From: an uncultured Dokdonella sp. | GTDB taxonomy: Bacteria; Pseudomonadota; Gammaproteobacteria; Xanthomonadales; Rhodanobacteraceae | Direction: 5' to 3' | Length of the DNA stretch: 64,000 bases | NCBI GenBank assembly: GCA_934526015.1 | Contig: CAKSZY010000009.1 | Span: forward strand, 28,651 to 92,650 | Shown: positions 56,151 to 64,000 of the stretch, in pieces | Layout of the letters: each line of letters begins with the position of its first letter | Position numbering within the stretch: position 1 is the stretch's first letter | Made by a program: the position numbers and the translations under genes | Notes under the pieces: generated by a model | The model's database searches: none | What the model saw: only the letters and a program-made list of their open reading frames with translations | What the model was told of the DNA's origin: nothing

Positions 56151-57254
56151 ATGGTCGATGCAGCCACGCCCAGCCTGAGCGGGGACGGAACGCGCCTGGT
56201 TGCCAGCGGTGACTGGACGCTGGCGGCGATCGGCCGCCTGTCCGCCCTCGCTGCGCGCTGCCAGCGCAGCGCCGGCGCGCCGCTGGCGGTCGACGCGCGC
56301 GCGCTCGGCCGCCTCGACACCGCCGGCGCCAGCCTCCTGCTCGATCTGGTCGACGGGGACACCACGCGCATCGATGCGCCGCCGGCCGCGGCCCGGCTCA
56401 TCGCCACCGTGGCCGGCGTGCGCCGCGAACCGCAGGCGCTCCGCCGCAGCAACGGCGTGGTCGACAGCATTGCGCGGATCGGCGCCGCGCTGATGGCGTT
56501 CTGGCGCGACGGCCGCGCCCTCGTCGGCTTCATCGGCCTGGTCCTCGCCGCCGGCCTGCGCAGCCTCGTGCAACCGCGCCGCTGGCGGCCGACCTCGACC
56601 GTCTTCCACATCGAACAGACCGGCTTCGATGCACTGCCGATCGTCGCCCTGCTGTGCTTCCTGGTCGGCGCCGTGGTCGCCTTCCTCGGCGCCACCGTGC
56701 TGCAGGAGTTCGGCGCCAGCATCTACACGGTCGAACTGGTCGGCTATTCGTTCCTGCGCGAGTTCGGCGTGCTGCTGACCGCGATCATGGTGGCCGGACG
56801 CTCGGGCAGCGCCTTCACCGCGCAGATCGGCTCGATGAAGGCGCGCGAGGAAGTCGATGCCATCCGCACGCTCGGCCTCGATCCGGTCGACGTGCTGGTC
56901 ATGCCGCGCATCCTCGCCCTGCTCGTCTCGCTGCCGATCCTGACCCTGGTCGGCATGCTCGCCGGCATCCTCGGCGGCGCCGCGGTGTGCGCGCTCGCCC
57001 TCGACATCTCGCCGACGATGTTCCTCACCCGCCTCCACGAGACCACCGAAGTGCGCCACTTCTGGGTCGGCATGGCGAAGGCGCCGGTGTTCGCCTTCCT
57101 GATCGCCGCGATCGGCTGCCTCGAGGGCTTCAAGGTGTCCGGCAGCGCCGAATCGGTCGGCACCCACACCACCTCGAGCGTGGTGCAGTCGATCTTCGTC
57201 GTCATCCTCGTCGATGCACTCGCGGCGGTGTTCTTCATGGAGATCGACCTGTGA
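56151..57254 (+). CDS. MlaE-type lipid ABC permease with N-terminal STAS domain
   Basis: 367 residues. The first ~85 form a STAS-like fold (GDWTLAAIGRLSALAARCQRSAGAPLAVDARALGRLDTAGASLLLDLVDG), equivalent to separate MlaB, fused to the MlaE/TIGR00056 permease: FHIEQTGFDALPIVALLCFLVGAVVAFLGATVLQEFGASIYTVELVGYSFLREFGVLLTAIMVAGRSGSAFTAQIGSMKAREEVDAIRTLGLDP and the C-terminal GCLEGFKVSGSAESVGTHTTSSVVQSIF. It is the inner-membrane permease of a Mce-type phospholipid transporter. ATG at 56151. Its stop overlaps the ATPase start by 4 bp (GTGA). Confidence 0.92.
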   Translation: MVDAATPSLSGDGTRLVASGDWTLAAIGRLSALAARCQRSAGAPLAVDARALGRLDTAGASLLLDLVDGDTTRIDAPPAAARLIATVAGVRREPQALRRSNGVVDSIARIGAALMAFWRDGRALVGFIGLVLAAGLRSLVQPRRWRPTSTVFHIEQTGFDALPIVALLCFLVGAVVAFLGATVLQEFGASIYTVELVGYSFLREFGVLLTAIMVAGRSGSAFTAQIGSMKAREEVDAIRTLGLDPVDVLVMPRILALLVSLPILTLVGMLAGILGGAAVCALALDISPTMFLTRLHETTEVRHFWVGMAKAPVFAFLIAAIGCLEGFKVSGSAESVGTHTTSSVVQSIFVVILVDALAAVFFMEIDL

Positions 57255-58063
57255 ACGCGCCGGAACCGGTCATCCGCATCCGCGGGCTGCGCAACCAGTT
57301 CGGCACCCAGGTCGTGCACGAGAACCTCGACCTCGACGTGCGCCGCGGCGAGATCATCGGCGTGGTCGGCGGTTCCGGCTCGGGCAAGTCGGTGCTGATG
57401 CGCGCGATCATCGGCCTCGGCCGCCCGGCGGCCGGCAGCATCCGCCTGTTCGGCGAGGAAGTGACCACGCTCGACGAGGCCGGGCGCAGCGCGCTCGAAC
57501 GCCGCTGCGGCGTGTTGTTCCAGAACGGCGCGCTGTTCTCCTCGCTGACCGTCGCCGAAAACGTGGCGGTGCCGCTGGTCGAGCACCACGCCCTCGAACG
57601 CGGCCTCGTCGAGCGCCTCGCGGCGATCCGCATCGCCCTTGCCGGCCTGCCGGCCGAGGCGGCATCCAAGTATCCCTCGCAGCTGTCCGGCGGCATGGTC
57701 AAACGCGCCGCGCTGGCGCGCGCGCTCGCCCTCGATCCGGAGATCCTGTTCCTCGACGAACCGACCGCCGGCCTCGATCCGATCGGCGCGTCGGCGTTCG
57801 ACCGCTTGATCCTGACCCTGCGCGACGCCCTCGGCCTGACCGTGTTCATCATCACCCACGATCTCGACACGCTGTACGCGATCTGCGACCGTGTCGCCGT
57901 GCTCGCCCACAAGCGCATCCTCGTCGCCGACACCCTGGCGGTGGTCGAACGCTTCGACGAGCCCTGGGTGCAGGACTACTTCCAGGGCCCGCGCGGCCGC
58001 GCCGCACGCGCTGCGGCGGCACACGCCGCGACGCCTCCCCCGCTTGCTCCCACGGCTCCCTGA
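57251..58063 (+). CDS. MlaF-type ABC ATP-binding protein
   Basis: 270 residues from the GTG at 57251, translationally coupled to the permease by a GTGA overlap. Walker A GGSGSGKS, Q loop VLFQNGALFSSLTVAENVAVPL, signature LSGGMVKRAALARA, Walker B ILFLDEPTAGLDP and switch His IITHDLDT. The FQNGALF-SSLTVAENV and SGGM(V)KRAALARA patterns mark the MlaF subgroup. A proline/alanine-rich tail (AAAHAATPPPLAPTAP) closes the protein. It drives the lipid transporter formed with MlaE and MlaD. Confidence 0.94.
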   Translation: MNAPEPVIRIRGLRNQFGTQVVHENLDLDVRRGEIIGVVGGSGSGKSVLMRAIIGLGRPAAGSIRLFGEEVTTLDEAGRSALERRCGVLFQNGALFSSLTVAENVAVPLVEHHALERGLVERLAAIRIALAGLPAEAASKYPSQLSGGMVKRAALARALALDPEILFLDEPTAGLDPIGASAFDRLILTLRDALGLTVFIITHDLDTLYAICDRVAVLAHKRILVADTLAVVERFDEPWVQDYFQGPRGRAARAAAAHAATPPPLAPTAP

Positions 58064-58065
58064 CC

Positions 58066-59010
58066 ATGGAAACCCGCGCCCACCACGTCCTCATCGGCAG
58101 CTTCGCCATCCTCGCCTTCCTGCTCGGCCTCGGCTTCGTGCTGTGGCTGACCAAGATGGGCGCCGATCGCGAGTTCCGCTATTACGACGTCGTCTTCACC
58201 GAAGCCGTCACCGGCCTCTCCAAGGGCGGCCTCGTGCAGTACAACGGCATCAAGGTCGGCGAAGTCAGCCTGCTTTCGCTCGATCCGAAGGATCCGCGCA
58301 AGGTCATCGCCCGCGTGCGCCTCGATGCCGGCACCCCGGTGAAGCAGGACACCGTCGCCAAGCTCGGCCTGCTCGGCGTGACCGGCATGGCTTTCATCCA
58401 GCTGAGCGGCGGTTCGCCACCGAGTCCGCTGCTGGAGCCGACGCCGGCGCAACCGATCCCGCTGATCCGCGCCGAGGAATCCGCACTGTCGAAACTGATG
58501 GCCTCCGGCGAGGACATCGTGGTCAGCGTCAACGAGGCCCTGCTGCGGGTCGGCCAGCTGCTCTCCGCCGACAACGTCCATCATGTCTCGGAGACGCTGG
58601 CCAACGTCGACAAGCTCGTCGCCACCGTGGCCGGCCAGCGCGACAACCTCGGCGAAGCCGTGGCCCAGCTCGCCGATGCGAGCAAGGAACTCAAGGGCAC
58701 GCTGAAAACGCTCAACGAGATGGCCGGCACCACCAACCAGCTGGTGCGCGACGAGGCGCGCGCGGTGCTGCAGTCGACCGACCAGGCGATCGCCTCGATC
58801 GAGCGCGTGGCGCGTTCCACCGAGGCCCTGCTCGAGGACAACCGCGCTGCACTGTCGAGCTTCAGCGAACAGGGCCTGCGCCAGGTGGCGCCGGCGCTGG
58901 CCGAGTTGCGCGAGACCCTGCATGCCTACAAGCAGCTCGGCGAACAGCTCGGCAGCTCGAACTCGCTGTTGCTCGGGCGCGACCAGCCGAAGGAGTACAA
59001 GCCGGAATGA
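58066..59010 (+). CDS. MlaD-type Mce domain substrate-binding protein
   Basis: 314 residues: N-terminal membrane helix (HHVLIGSFAILAFLLGLGFVLWLT), then the Mce domain (YYDVVFTEAVTGLSKGGLVQYNGIKVGEVSLLSLDPKDPRKVIARVRLDAGTPVKQDTVAKLGLLGVTGMAFIQLSGG) and a long coiled-coil-like helical tail (LANVDKLVATVAGQRDNLGEAVAQLADASKELKGTLKTLNEMAGTTNQLVRDEARAVLQSTDQAIASIERVARSTEALLEDN). The Mce hexamer forms the periplasmic tunnel for phospholipids. The tail makes it longer than plain MlaD, nearer to PqiB/LetB-type tunnels. It starts 2 bp after the ATPase stop. Confidence 0.93.
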   Translation: METRAHHVLIGSFAILAFLLGLGFVLWLTKMGADREFRYYDVVFTEAVTGLSKGGLVQYNGIKVGEVSLLSLDPKDPRKVIARVRLDAGTPVKQDTVAKLGLLGVTGMAFIQLSGGSPPSPLLEPTPAQPIPLIRAEESALSKLMASGEDIVVSVNEALLRVGQLLSADNVHHVSETLANVDKLVATVAGQRDNLGEAVAQLADASKELKGTLKTLNEMAGTTNQLVRDEARAVLQSTDQAIASIERVARSTEALLEDNRAALSSFSEQGLRQVAPALAELRETLHAYKQLGEQLGSSNSLLLGRDQPKEYKPE

Positions 59011-59648
59011 ACCCCGTCATCCGCTTCCTCGTGCCGGCCCTGGCCGGCGTCGCACTGGCTGCCTGCGCGGCGCTCGGCGGCAAGCCGACGCCGTTCTCCA
59101 TCCATTCGCTGGTCGTTCCTGCATTCGACGCGCCGCAGGCCGCGCCGGTCGACTGGCAGCTGCAGGTGCTGCTGCCGCAGGCGAGCAGCGCGCTCGACTC
59201 GGCGCGCATCGCGGTGATGCCGACGCCCGGCGTGCTCGAGGTCTATCCGGCCGTGCGCTGGCGCGACCCCGCGCCGCGCCTGCTGCGCAGCCTCGTCGTG
59301 CAGGCGTTCGACGCCTCGGGCCGCATCACCGGCGTCAGCGGCGCGCAGACCGGCCTGACCGCCGACTACGCATTGGCGATCGACCTGCACGACTTCCAGG
59401 CCGAGATCGAGAGCGGCGGAACGCGCGCCGCGATCCGCCTGCAGGCGCGCCTGTTCGACCTGCAAAGCAACCGCATCCTCGCCACGCATGCCTTCGCCGC
59501 GACCGCTCCCGCCGCCGGCAGCGATGCCGCAGGCGCGGTCGCCGCCTTCGACGACGCCCTCGCCGACCTGCTGCCGGCGCTCGTCGACTGGACGATCGCG
59601 ACCGGCAACGCCGCCCATGCGCGCGAGACGGCGCCACCCGCGCGCTGA
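59007..59648 (+). CDS. ABC-transport auxiliary lipoprotein (PqiC-like)
   Basis: 213 residues: lipoprotein signal with lipobox LAAC (MNPVIRFLVPALAGVALAAC, Cys20), then the ABC_trans_aux domain (HSLVVPAFDAPQAAPVDWQLQVLLPQASSALDSARIAVMPTPGVLEVYPAVRWRDPAPRLLRSLVVQAFDASGRITGVS; LAIDLHDFQAEIESGGTRAAIRLQARLFDLQSNRILATHAFAATAPA). PqiC-like lipoproteins connect Mce tunnels to the outer membrane. It overlaps the MlaD stop by 4 bp (ATGA), completing a four-gene operon. No MlaC is encoded here. Confidence 0.9.
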   Translation: MNPVIRFLVPALAGVALAACAALGGKPTPFSIHSLVVPAFDAPQAAPVDWQLQVLLPQASSALDSARIAVMPTPGVLEVYPAVRWRDPAPRLLRSLVVQAFDASGRITGVSGAQTGLTADYALAIDLHDFQAEIESGGTRAAIRLQARLFDLQSNRILATHAFAATAPAAGSDAAGAVAAFDDALADLLPALVDWTIATGNAAHARETAPPAR

Positions 59649-59657
59649 TCACAGAGC

Positions 59658-60251
59658 TCAGTCGCGCACGCGAAGGATGCGCCGGAAGGTCAGGTTGATG
59701 CGGGCGCCGGTGACGCCGCGGCTGCGCGGCAGCTCGTGGCGATAGTTGCGCTGGGTGGCGCCGGCCATCAGCAGCAGGCTGCCATGGCCGAGTTCGAGCG
59801 AGCGCGTCGGCACGCTGCGGTCGTGGCGGTGGCGCAAGCGGAAACGGCGCGTGGCGCCGAAGCTCAGCGAAGCGATCAGCGGCTCGGCGCCGAGCTCGCG
59901 TTCGTCGTCGCTGTGCCAGCCCATCGCGTCATTGCCGTCGCGGTAGAGGTTGGCGAGCACGCTGTTGAAGCGGATGCCGGTGCGAGCCGCAAGCTCGTCG
60001 CGCAGCGCCGCGGTGGCCGGCGTCCACGACCGTGGTTCGAAGCGCGTGCGCGAATAGGTGTAGACGGCGTCGGCGTCGCCGATCCAGCACGACAGCCTCG
60101 GCGCCTCGACGACGCGGCCGAACAGCTGCAGGCGATGGCGTTGCCAGGCGATTTCGGCCTGCAGCGCGTCGAACAGGCGCGTAGCCCGCGCCGTGGCGAT
60201 GGCCGCGGCATCGAAGCGCAGGTCGGCGCCCGGCAGGTCGATCGCCTGCAT
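59658..60251 (-). CDS. AlkB-like 2-oxoglutarate/Fe(II) dioxygenase
   Basis: 197 residues. The iron ligands are the HSD of GWHSDDEREL and the later His in RHELPRSRGVTGARINLTFRR; the Arg of RINLTFR binds 2-oxoglutarate. NSVLANLYRDGNDAMGWHSDDE and ASLSFGATRRFRLRHR are standard AlkB-homologue blocks. It probably repairs N-alkylated bases (1-meA, 3-meC) in DNA or RNA; the spectrum is not predictable. The ATG at 60251 (MQAIDLPGADLRF) is chosen over a longer frame to 60311 that overlaps the amidase. It lies 7 bp downstream of the amidase. Confidence 0.92.
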   Translation of the reverse strand: MQAIDLPGADLRFDAAAIATARATRLFDALQAEIAWQRHRLQLFGRVVEAPRLSCWIGDADAVYTYSRTRFEPRSWTPATAALRDELAARTGIRFNSVLANLYRDGNDAMGWHSDDERELGAEPLIASLSFGATRRFRLRHRHDRSVPTRSLELGHGSLLLMAGATQRNYRHELPRSRGVTGARINLTFRRILRVRD

Positions 60252-60258
60252 GGTCGGG

Positions 60259-61665
60259 TCAAGCCTCGCGCGCGAGCGGATACGCCGGCGCGGCATCGAG
60301 GCGCGCCGCACAGATTCCGGCCAGTTCGATCAGGCGCAGGTCCGAGCCCGGCGCACCGACCAGCTGCAGGCCGACCGGCAGGCCATCGTCGAGCGTGCCC
60401 ATCGGCAGGCTGATCGCCGGACAGCCGGCGAGGCTGGCGAAGGCGGTGAGGTCGGCATCGTTCGCGCGTTCGCCTTCGGCGACCGCATACGGGCCGTGCG
60501 GCACGGTCGGCAGGACGAGCACGTCGATGCGCGAGAACAGTTCGCGCGCGAGCACGACGGCGCGGTCGATCCTGCGGTCGGCGGCGGCGTAGTCGACCGC
60601 GCTGCGCGAACGCGCGAAATCGAGCATCGCGCGCAGGCGCGGCGACGGGCCGCGCGCGCCGTCGGCGAGGTCCTCGGCGAATTCGAGCGCCAGTTCGGCT
60701 TCCATGACCAGCAGGCCGGCACGGCGCATGCGGGTGAAATCCCACGGCGAGGGATCGATGTCCTCGCGCTCGCCGAGTTCGCGGCCCAGCGTTTCGACGG
60801 CACGCGCGAACACGGCGCGCACGCCGGCATCGACGCCGACGGCGCCGAGGTCGGTGAGGAAGCCGCTGCGCAGGCGGCCCGGTTCCCAGTCCGGCGGCGC
60901 CAGGGCGACGCGGCGCCGGCGCGAACGCGGATCGGCCGGGTCATAGCTGTTCAGCACCTGCAGGACGAGGGAGAGGTCCTGCACCGAGCGCGCGAGCAGG
61001 CCGACGCTGTCGAGCCGGCGCGCGCTCTTGACCACGCCGTGCATGGCGATCTCGCCGGGCGTCGGGCGCAGGCCGAACACGCCGCAGTGGCTGGCCGGAA
61101 TGCGTGTCGAACCGAGCGTGTCGGTGCCGAGGGCAAACGCGCAGAGGCCGGCGGCGACGGCGACCGCCGATCCCGCCGAGGATCCTCCGGCGACGACGCC
61201 GTCGCGCTGCGGATGCGCCACCGCCCCGCCCGGCGCACCGAGTCCGGCCGAACCGAGGGTGCCTTCATCGAGCGCGGTCTTGCCGAGAATGACGGCACCG
61301 GCCGCACGCAGGCGTGCGACCACGCCGGCATCGGCTGCGGCCGGCCGCGATCGCGTGGCCAGACCGAGCGCGGTCGGCAGGCCGGCCACGTCGATGTTGT
61401 CCTTGACCGCGACGGTCAAGCCGTCGAGACGACCGATCGCCCCCCTGGCCGCGCGCCGCGCATCGCTGGCCGCCGCTTCGGCCATCGCCGTTGGCGCCAG
61501 GGCGGTGAATGCGCGCAGGCGCGTGTTCTCGTGCCCGATCGCGGCTGCATGCAGGGCGGCGAGACGGCACGCGTCGAGGCGCCCGGCCGCCATCCAGTGC
61601 AGCAGTTGGAAGGCGCTGGCACCGCGCAGGCGCGCATCGTCCAGCGGTCGATCGTGATCGTTCAT
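60259..61665 (-). CDS. Amidase (amidase signature family)
   Basis: 468 residues. The Ser-cisSer-Lys triad is visible: Lys in LTVAVKDNIDVAGLPT, cis-Ser in GGSSAGSAVAVAAGL and nucleophile Ser in GTDTLGSTRIPASHCG. The rest is the AS fold (FGLRPTPGEI, SVGLLARSVQDLSLVLQVL, VLVLPTVPHGPYAV, LAGCPAISLPMGTLDDGLPVGLQLVG). It hydrolyses an amide, but family members vary from GatA to indoleacetamide hydrolases; there is no gatB/gatC nearby, so a stand-alone amidase or allophanate-hydrolase-like role is likelier than tRNA amidation. ATG at 61665 with GGCGGA upstream. Confidence 0.92.
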   Translation of the reverse strand: MNDHDRPLDDARLRGASAFQLLHWMAAGRLDACRLAALHAAAIGHENTRLRAFTALAPTAMAEAAASDARRAARGAIGRLDGLTVAVKDNIDVAGLPTALGLATRSRPAAADAGVVARLRAAGAVILGKTALDEGTLGSAGLGAPGGAVAHPQRDGVVAGGSSAGSAVAVAAGLCAFALGTDTLGSTRIPASHCGVFGLRPTPGEIAMHGVVKSARRLDSVGLLARSVQDLSLVLQVLNSYDPADPRSRRRRVALAPPDWEPGRLRSGFLTDLGAVGVDAGVRAVFARAVETLGRELGEREDIDPSPWDFTRMRRAGLLVMEAELALEFAEDLADGARGPSPRLRAMLDFARSRSAVDYAAADRRIDRAVVLARELFSRIDVLVLPTVPHGPYAVAEGERANDADLTAFASLAGCPAISLPMGTLDDGLPVGLQLVGAPGSDLRLIELAGICAARLDAAPAYPLAREA

Positions 61666-61769
61666 CGGCAGTCCGCCCCTGGGTGGATGCCGGAGTATGC
61701 CGCAAGCGAATTGCCGCCTGTGCCTGCAACCGGGACAATGCGCAATCGTACTGCCTGCCGGAGCCAGCC

Positions 61770-63374
61770 ATGAGCGAGCGAGAGACGATGGAATACGACG
61801 TCGTGACGGTCGGCGCCGGTCCGGCCGGCCTCGCCTTCGCGATCCGCCTCAAACAGCTCAAGCCCGACCTGCGCGTCTGCGTGATCGAGAAAGCCTCGAC
61901 GATCGGCGCACAGGTCCTCTCCGGCGCCGTGATCGAACCCGAACCGCTGAACGAACTGCTGCCCGAATGGGGTGCGAATCCGCCCTCGCCGTGCGTGGCC
62001 GCGACCCGCGACGAGTTCTGGTGGTTGCGCGATTCCACGCGCGCGATGAAGTCGCCGGTGCTGCCGCCGCAGATGCACAACCACGGCAATTTCATCGTCT
62101 CGCTCGGCGCGCTGTGCGCCTGGCTGGCACCGCAGGCCGAAGCCCTCGGCGTCGACGTCTTTCCCGGCTTCGCCGCCGCCGAAGCCGTGTTCGACGAGGC
62201 CGGCGCGGTACGCGGCGTGCGCATCGGCGACATGGGCGTGGCGCGCGACGGTTCGCACAAGCCTTCCTATACGCAGGGCATCGACATCGTCGCCCCGCTG
62301 ACCGTGCTCGCCGAAGGCTGCCGCGGCAGCATCAGCAAGCAGCTCATCCGCAAGTACCGGCTCGACGCCGGCAGCGATCCGCAGACCTACGGCATCGGCA
62401 TGAAGGAGCTCTGGCAGGTGCCGGCAGGTCGCGTCGAACCCGGCAAGATCATGCACACGCTCGGCTGGCCGCTCGACCCGGCGACCTATGGCGGCAGTTT
62501 CCTCTACCACCTCGACCAGGACCGCATCGCGATCGGCTTCGTCGCCGGACTCGATTATCCCGACCCGCAATTCAGGCCATTCGAGGCCTTCCAGCAACTG
62601 AAGAACCACGCCCTCATCAAGCCGCTGCTCGAAGGCGGCCAGATCCTCTCGGCCGGCGCGCGTGCGCTCGTCGAAGGCGGCCTGCAATCGCTGCCGAAGC
62701 TCGAGATGCCGGGCGCCCTGCTGATCGGCGATGCCGCCGGCCTGCTCAACGTGCCGAAGATCAAGGGAACGCACCAGGCCCTGCGCTCGGGCATGCTCGC
62801 CGCCGAGCACTTCGCCGAACATGGTTCGAGCGCAGGCTGGGACGCGAGGCTGCGCGATTCGATGGTCGCGCGCGAACTGAAGAAGGTGCGCAACATCCGC
62901 CCCGGCTTCAACAAGGGCTTGTGGTTCGGCCTCGCCAACGCCGCCTGGGAAACCGCGACCGCCGGCCTCTCGCCGTGGACACTGAAGAACCACGCCGACC
63001 ATTCGGCGCTGAAGCGCGTCGACGAATACGCCTCGCCGGAACGCCACTGGACCGAGCGCACGCTGCCGCCACGCGACCGCCTCGCCAGCGTCTACTTCGC
63101 CGCCACCGAGCACGACGAGGACCAGCCGGTCCACCTGCACGTCGCCGACCCGAACATCTGCATCACCCGCTGCGCAGCCGAATACGCCAACCCCTGCACG
63201 CGTTTCTGCCCCGCCGCCGTCTACGAGATCGTCGAGGACGACGCCGGCAAGCGCCTGCAGATCAACGCCGCCAACTGCGTGCACTGCAAGACCTGCGACA
63301 TCAAGGACCCGTACCAGATCATCAACTGGGTCACGCCGGAGGGCGGCTCGGGACCGAATTACCAGAACCTCTGA
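61770..63374 (+). CDS. Electron-transfer flavoprotein:ubiquinone oxidoreductase
   Basis: 534 residues. Passes electrons from ETF to ubiquinone for fatty-acid and amino-acid oxidation; a peripheral inner-membrane flavoprotein. FAD-binding VGAGPAGLAFAIRL (~14-27), GAVIEP, PEWGANPPSP, CRGSISKQLIRK, the membrane/ubiquinone region around LGWPLDPATYGGSFLYHLD and GAGARALVEGGLQSLPKLEMPGALLIGDAAGLLNVPKIKGTHQALRSGMLAAE-like block, and a C-terminal 4Fe-4S site with cysteines in TRCAAEY, NPCTRFCPAAVY and NCVHCKTCDIKDP. ATG at 61770 with GGAG 7 nt upstream. Confidence 0.95.
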   Translation: MSERETMEYDVVTVGAGPAGLAFAIRLKQLKPDLRVCVIEKASTIGAQVLSGAVIEPEPLNELLPEWGANPPSPCVAATRDEFWWLRDSTRAMKSPVLPPQMHNHGNFIVSLGALCAWLAPQAEALGVDVFPGFAAAEAVFDEAGAVRGVRIGDMGVARDGSHKPSYTQGIDIVAPLTVLAEGCRGSISKQLIRKYRLDAGSDPQTYGIGMKELWQVPAGRVEPGKIMHTLGWPLDPATYGGSFLYHLDQDRIAIGFVAGLDYPDPQFRPFEAFQQLKNHALIKPLLEGGQILSAGARALVEGGLQSLPKLEMPGALLIGDAAGLLNVPKIKGTHQALRSGMLAAEHFAEHGSSAGWDARLRDSMVARELKKVRNIRPGFNKGLWFGLANAAWETATAGLSPWTLKNHADHSALKRVDEYASPERHWTERTLPPRDRLASVYFAATEHDEDQPVHLHVADPNICITRCAAEYANPCTRFCPAAVYEIVEDDAGKRLQINAANCVHCKTCDIKDPYQIINWVTPEGGSGPNYQNL

Positions 63375-63585
63375 CGATGGCCGGCCCGGGACTCGGCGCA
63401 CTCGACTTCCGCGTGATCGACGTGCGCCGGTCCGGCCGCGCGGCAGAGATCATCGAACCCGGACCGGGAGACATCCACGATCCATCGGCGGACTTCCGGC
63501 AACAGACGGCGAGACGGAGAATCGATGCGGACACGCTCGCCCCCGTTCACATCGCGCCCGATGAAGCGCTGACTCTGGTGAATGC

Positions 63586-64000
63586 GCATGCTGGTCCCTT
63601 CTCCCCGTGGCGACGGGGAGAAGGTGCGGCGGCAGCCGCGGATGAGGGGCGCTTTCGGGCTTCTTCCGCAACAGCCGATGAAACGGCGCCTGCGCACAGC
63701 TGCAGCGTCGATCGCATCCCACCTCCCACAGCCCCTCATCCGGTGCTGCCGCACCACCTTCTCCCCGCTGCGCGGGGCGAAGGGAAGGCAATCGCTGTCG
63801 CAAGAATGCAAGTTGCGTTTCAGAGAAAACGCCAGCTGTCCCTTCTCCCCGTGGCGACGGGGCGAAGGAAGGCTGGCGCTGTCGCAAGAATGCAAGGTCG
63901 CACACTGATGACTACGCATGCTGGTCCCTTCTCCCCGTGGCGACGGGGAGAAGGTGCCGCGGCAGCGGCGGATGAGGGGCGCTTTCGTGCTTCTTCCGCA
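63586..64000. repeat. Cluster of dispersed palindromic repeats
   Basis: An 85-bp unit at 63586-63670 recurs at 63916-64000 (330 bp apart, few differences) and is cut by the window end. Between them lie an inverted copy of the hairpin-plus-tail module (63732-63784) and another direct hairpin (63837-63868) next to repeated GTCGCAAGAATGCAAG (63798 and 63881). The hairpin cores CCTTCTCCCCG/CGGGGAGAAGG and the tail GCCGCGGATGAGGGGCGC match the repeats at 10.4-10.8 kb. No gene is recognised from 63375 to 64000. Confidence 0.88.

Noticed and set aside
63377-64000. Frame from ATG 63377 open to the window end (at least 208 codons)
   Set aside because: No family features in its first 70 codons and the rest is repeat DNA that lacks stops in several frames. 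The window ends before any stop, so it cannot be judged.

Overview
This 64 kb window is a GC-rich chromosomal segment of a Gram-negative bacterium. The gene set (RelA, HrpA, PrmC, Dxs, Dps, ETF-ubiquinone oxidoreductase, a Mla/Mce lipid transport operon, PqiC-like and other lipoproteins, FtsX/MacB permeases of the duplicated type) fits a gammaproteobacterium. The kinase/sigma pairs and the dispersed palindromes suggest the Xanthomonadales/Lysobacterales. That placement is inference, since no rRNA or other marker is present. There are 46 protein genes, no tRNA or rRNA genes, no CRISPR array and no intact IS element. Several families of short palindromic repeats are present.

Layout. 1-14.3 kb: a partial HNH endonuclease, dxs, convergent prmC, a very large duplicated membrane protein, an orphan Pycsar-effector-like (DUF5706) membrane protein, an exported S9 peptidase, a repeat-filled gap, and an ECF sigma factor / Ser-Thr kinase pair. 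14.5-37.9 kb, almost all on the minus strand: an export and signalling island. In transcription order it holds a HlyD/MacA-like adaptor, an ATPase and three ~800-aa double FtsX/MacB permeases; then, after a plus-strand AbrB/Doc toxin-antitoxin pair, three more such permeases, a second ATPase, an NtrC-type regulator, an intramembrane-sensing histidine kinase, a glycosidase-like exported protein and a DUF2238 membrane protein. Each half is preceded by a sequence with the GG-N10-GC spacing of a sigma-54 promoter, which links the NtrC-type regulator to the transporter genes. 38-44.8 kb: small exported or membrane proteins, a 285-bp nested inverted-repeat element, HAD and NRDE proteins and a second membrane Ser/Thr kinase. 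44.9-54.1 kb: relA, a secreted protein, a tandem pair of exported paralogues, hrpA carrying two in-frame palindromic insertions, and dps. 54.2-63.4 kb: a VOC protein, a ThrE-type exporter, a four-gene Mla/Mce lipid-transport operon, AlkB, an amidase and ETF-QO. The last 0.6 kb is repeat DNA related to the repeats at 10.4 kb.

The most notable observations are: (1) the putative sigma-54-controlled, two-operon, six-permease system with its own two-component pair; (2) two copies of a 76-83 bp palindrome inserted in frame into linkers of the HrpA helicase; (3) the internally duplicated 1380-residue membrane protein carrying a TonB-receptor-like motif; (4) several structured intergenic repeats. Everything here comes from reading the sequence; no database search was run.
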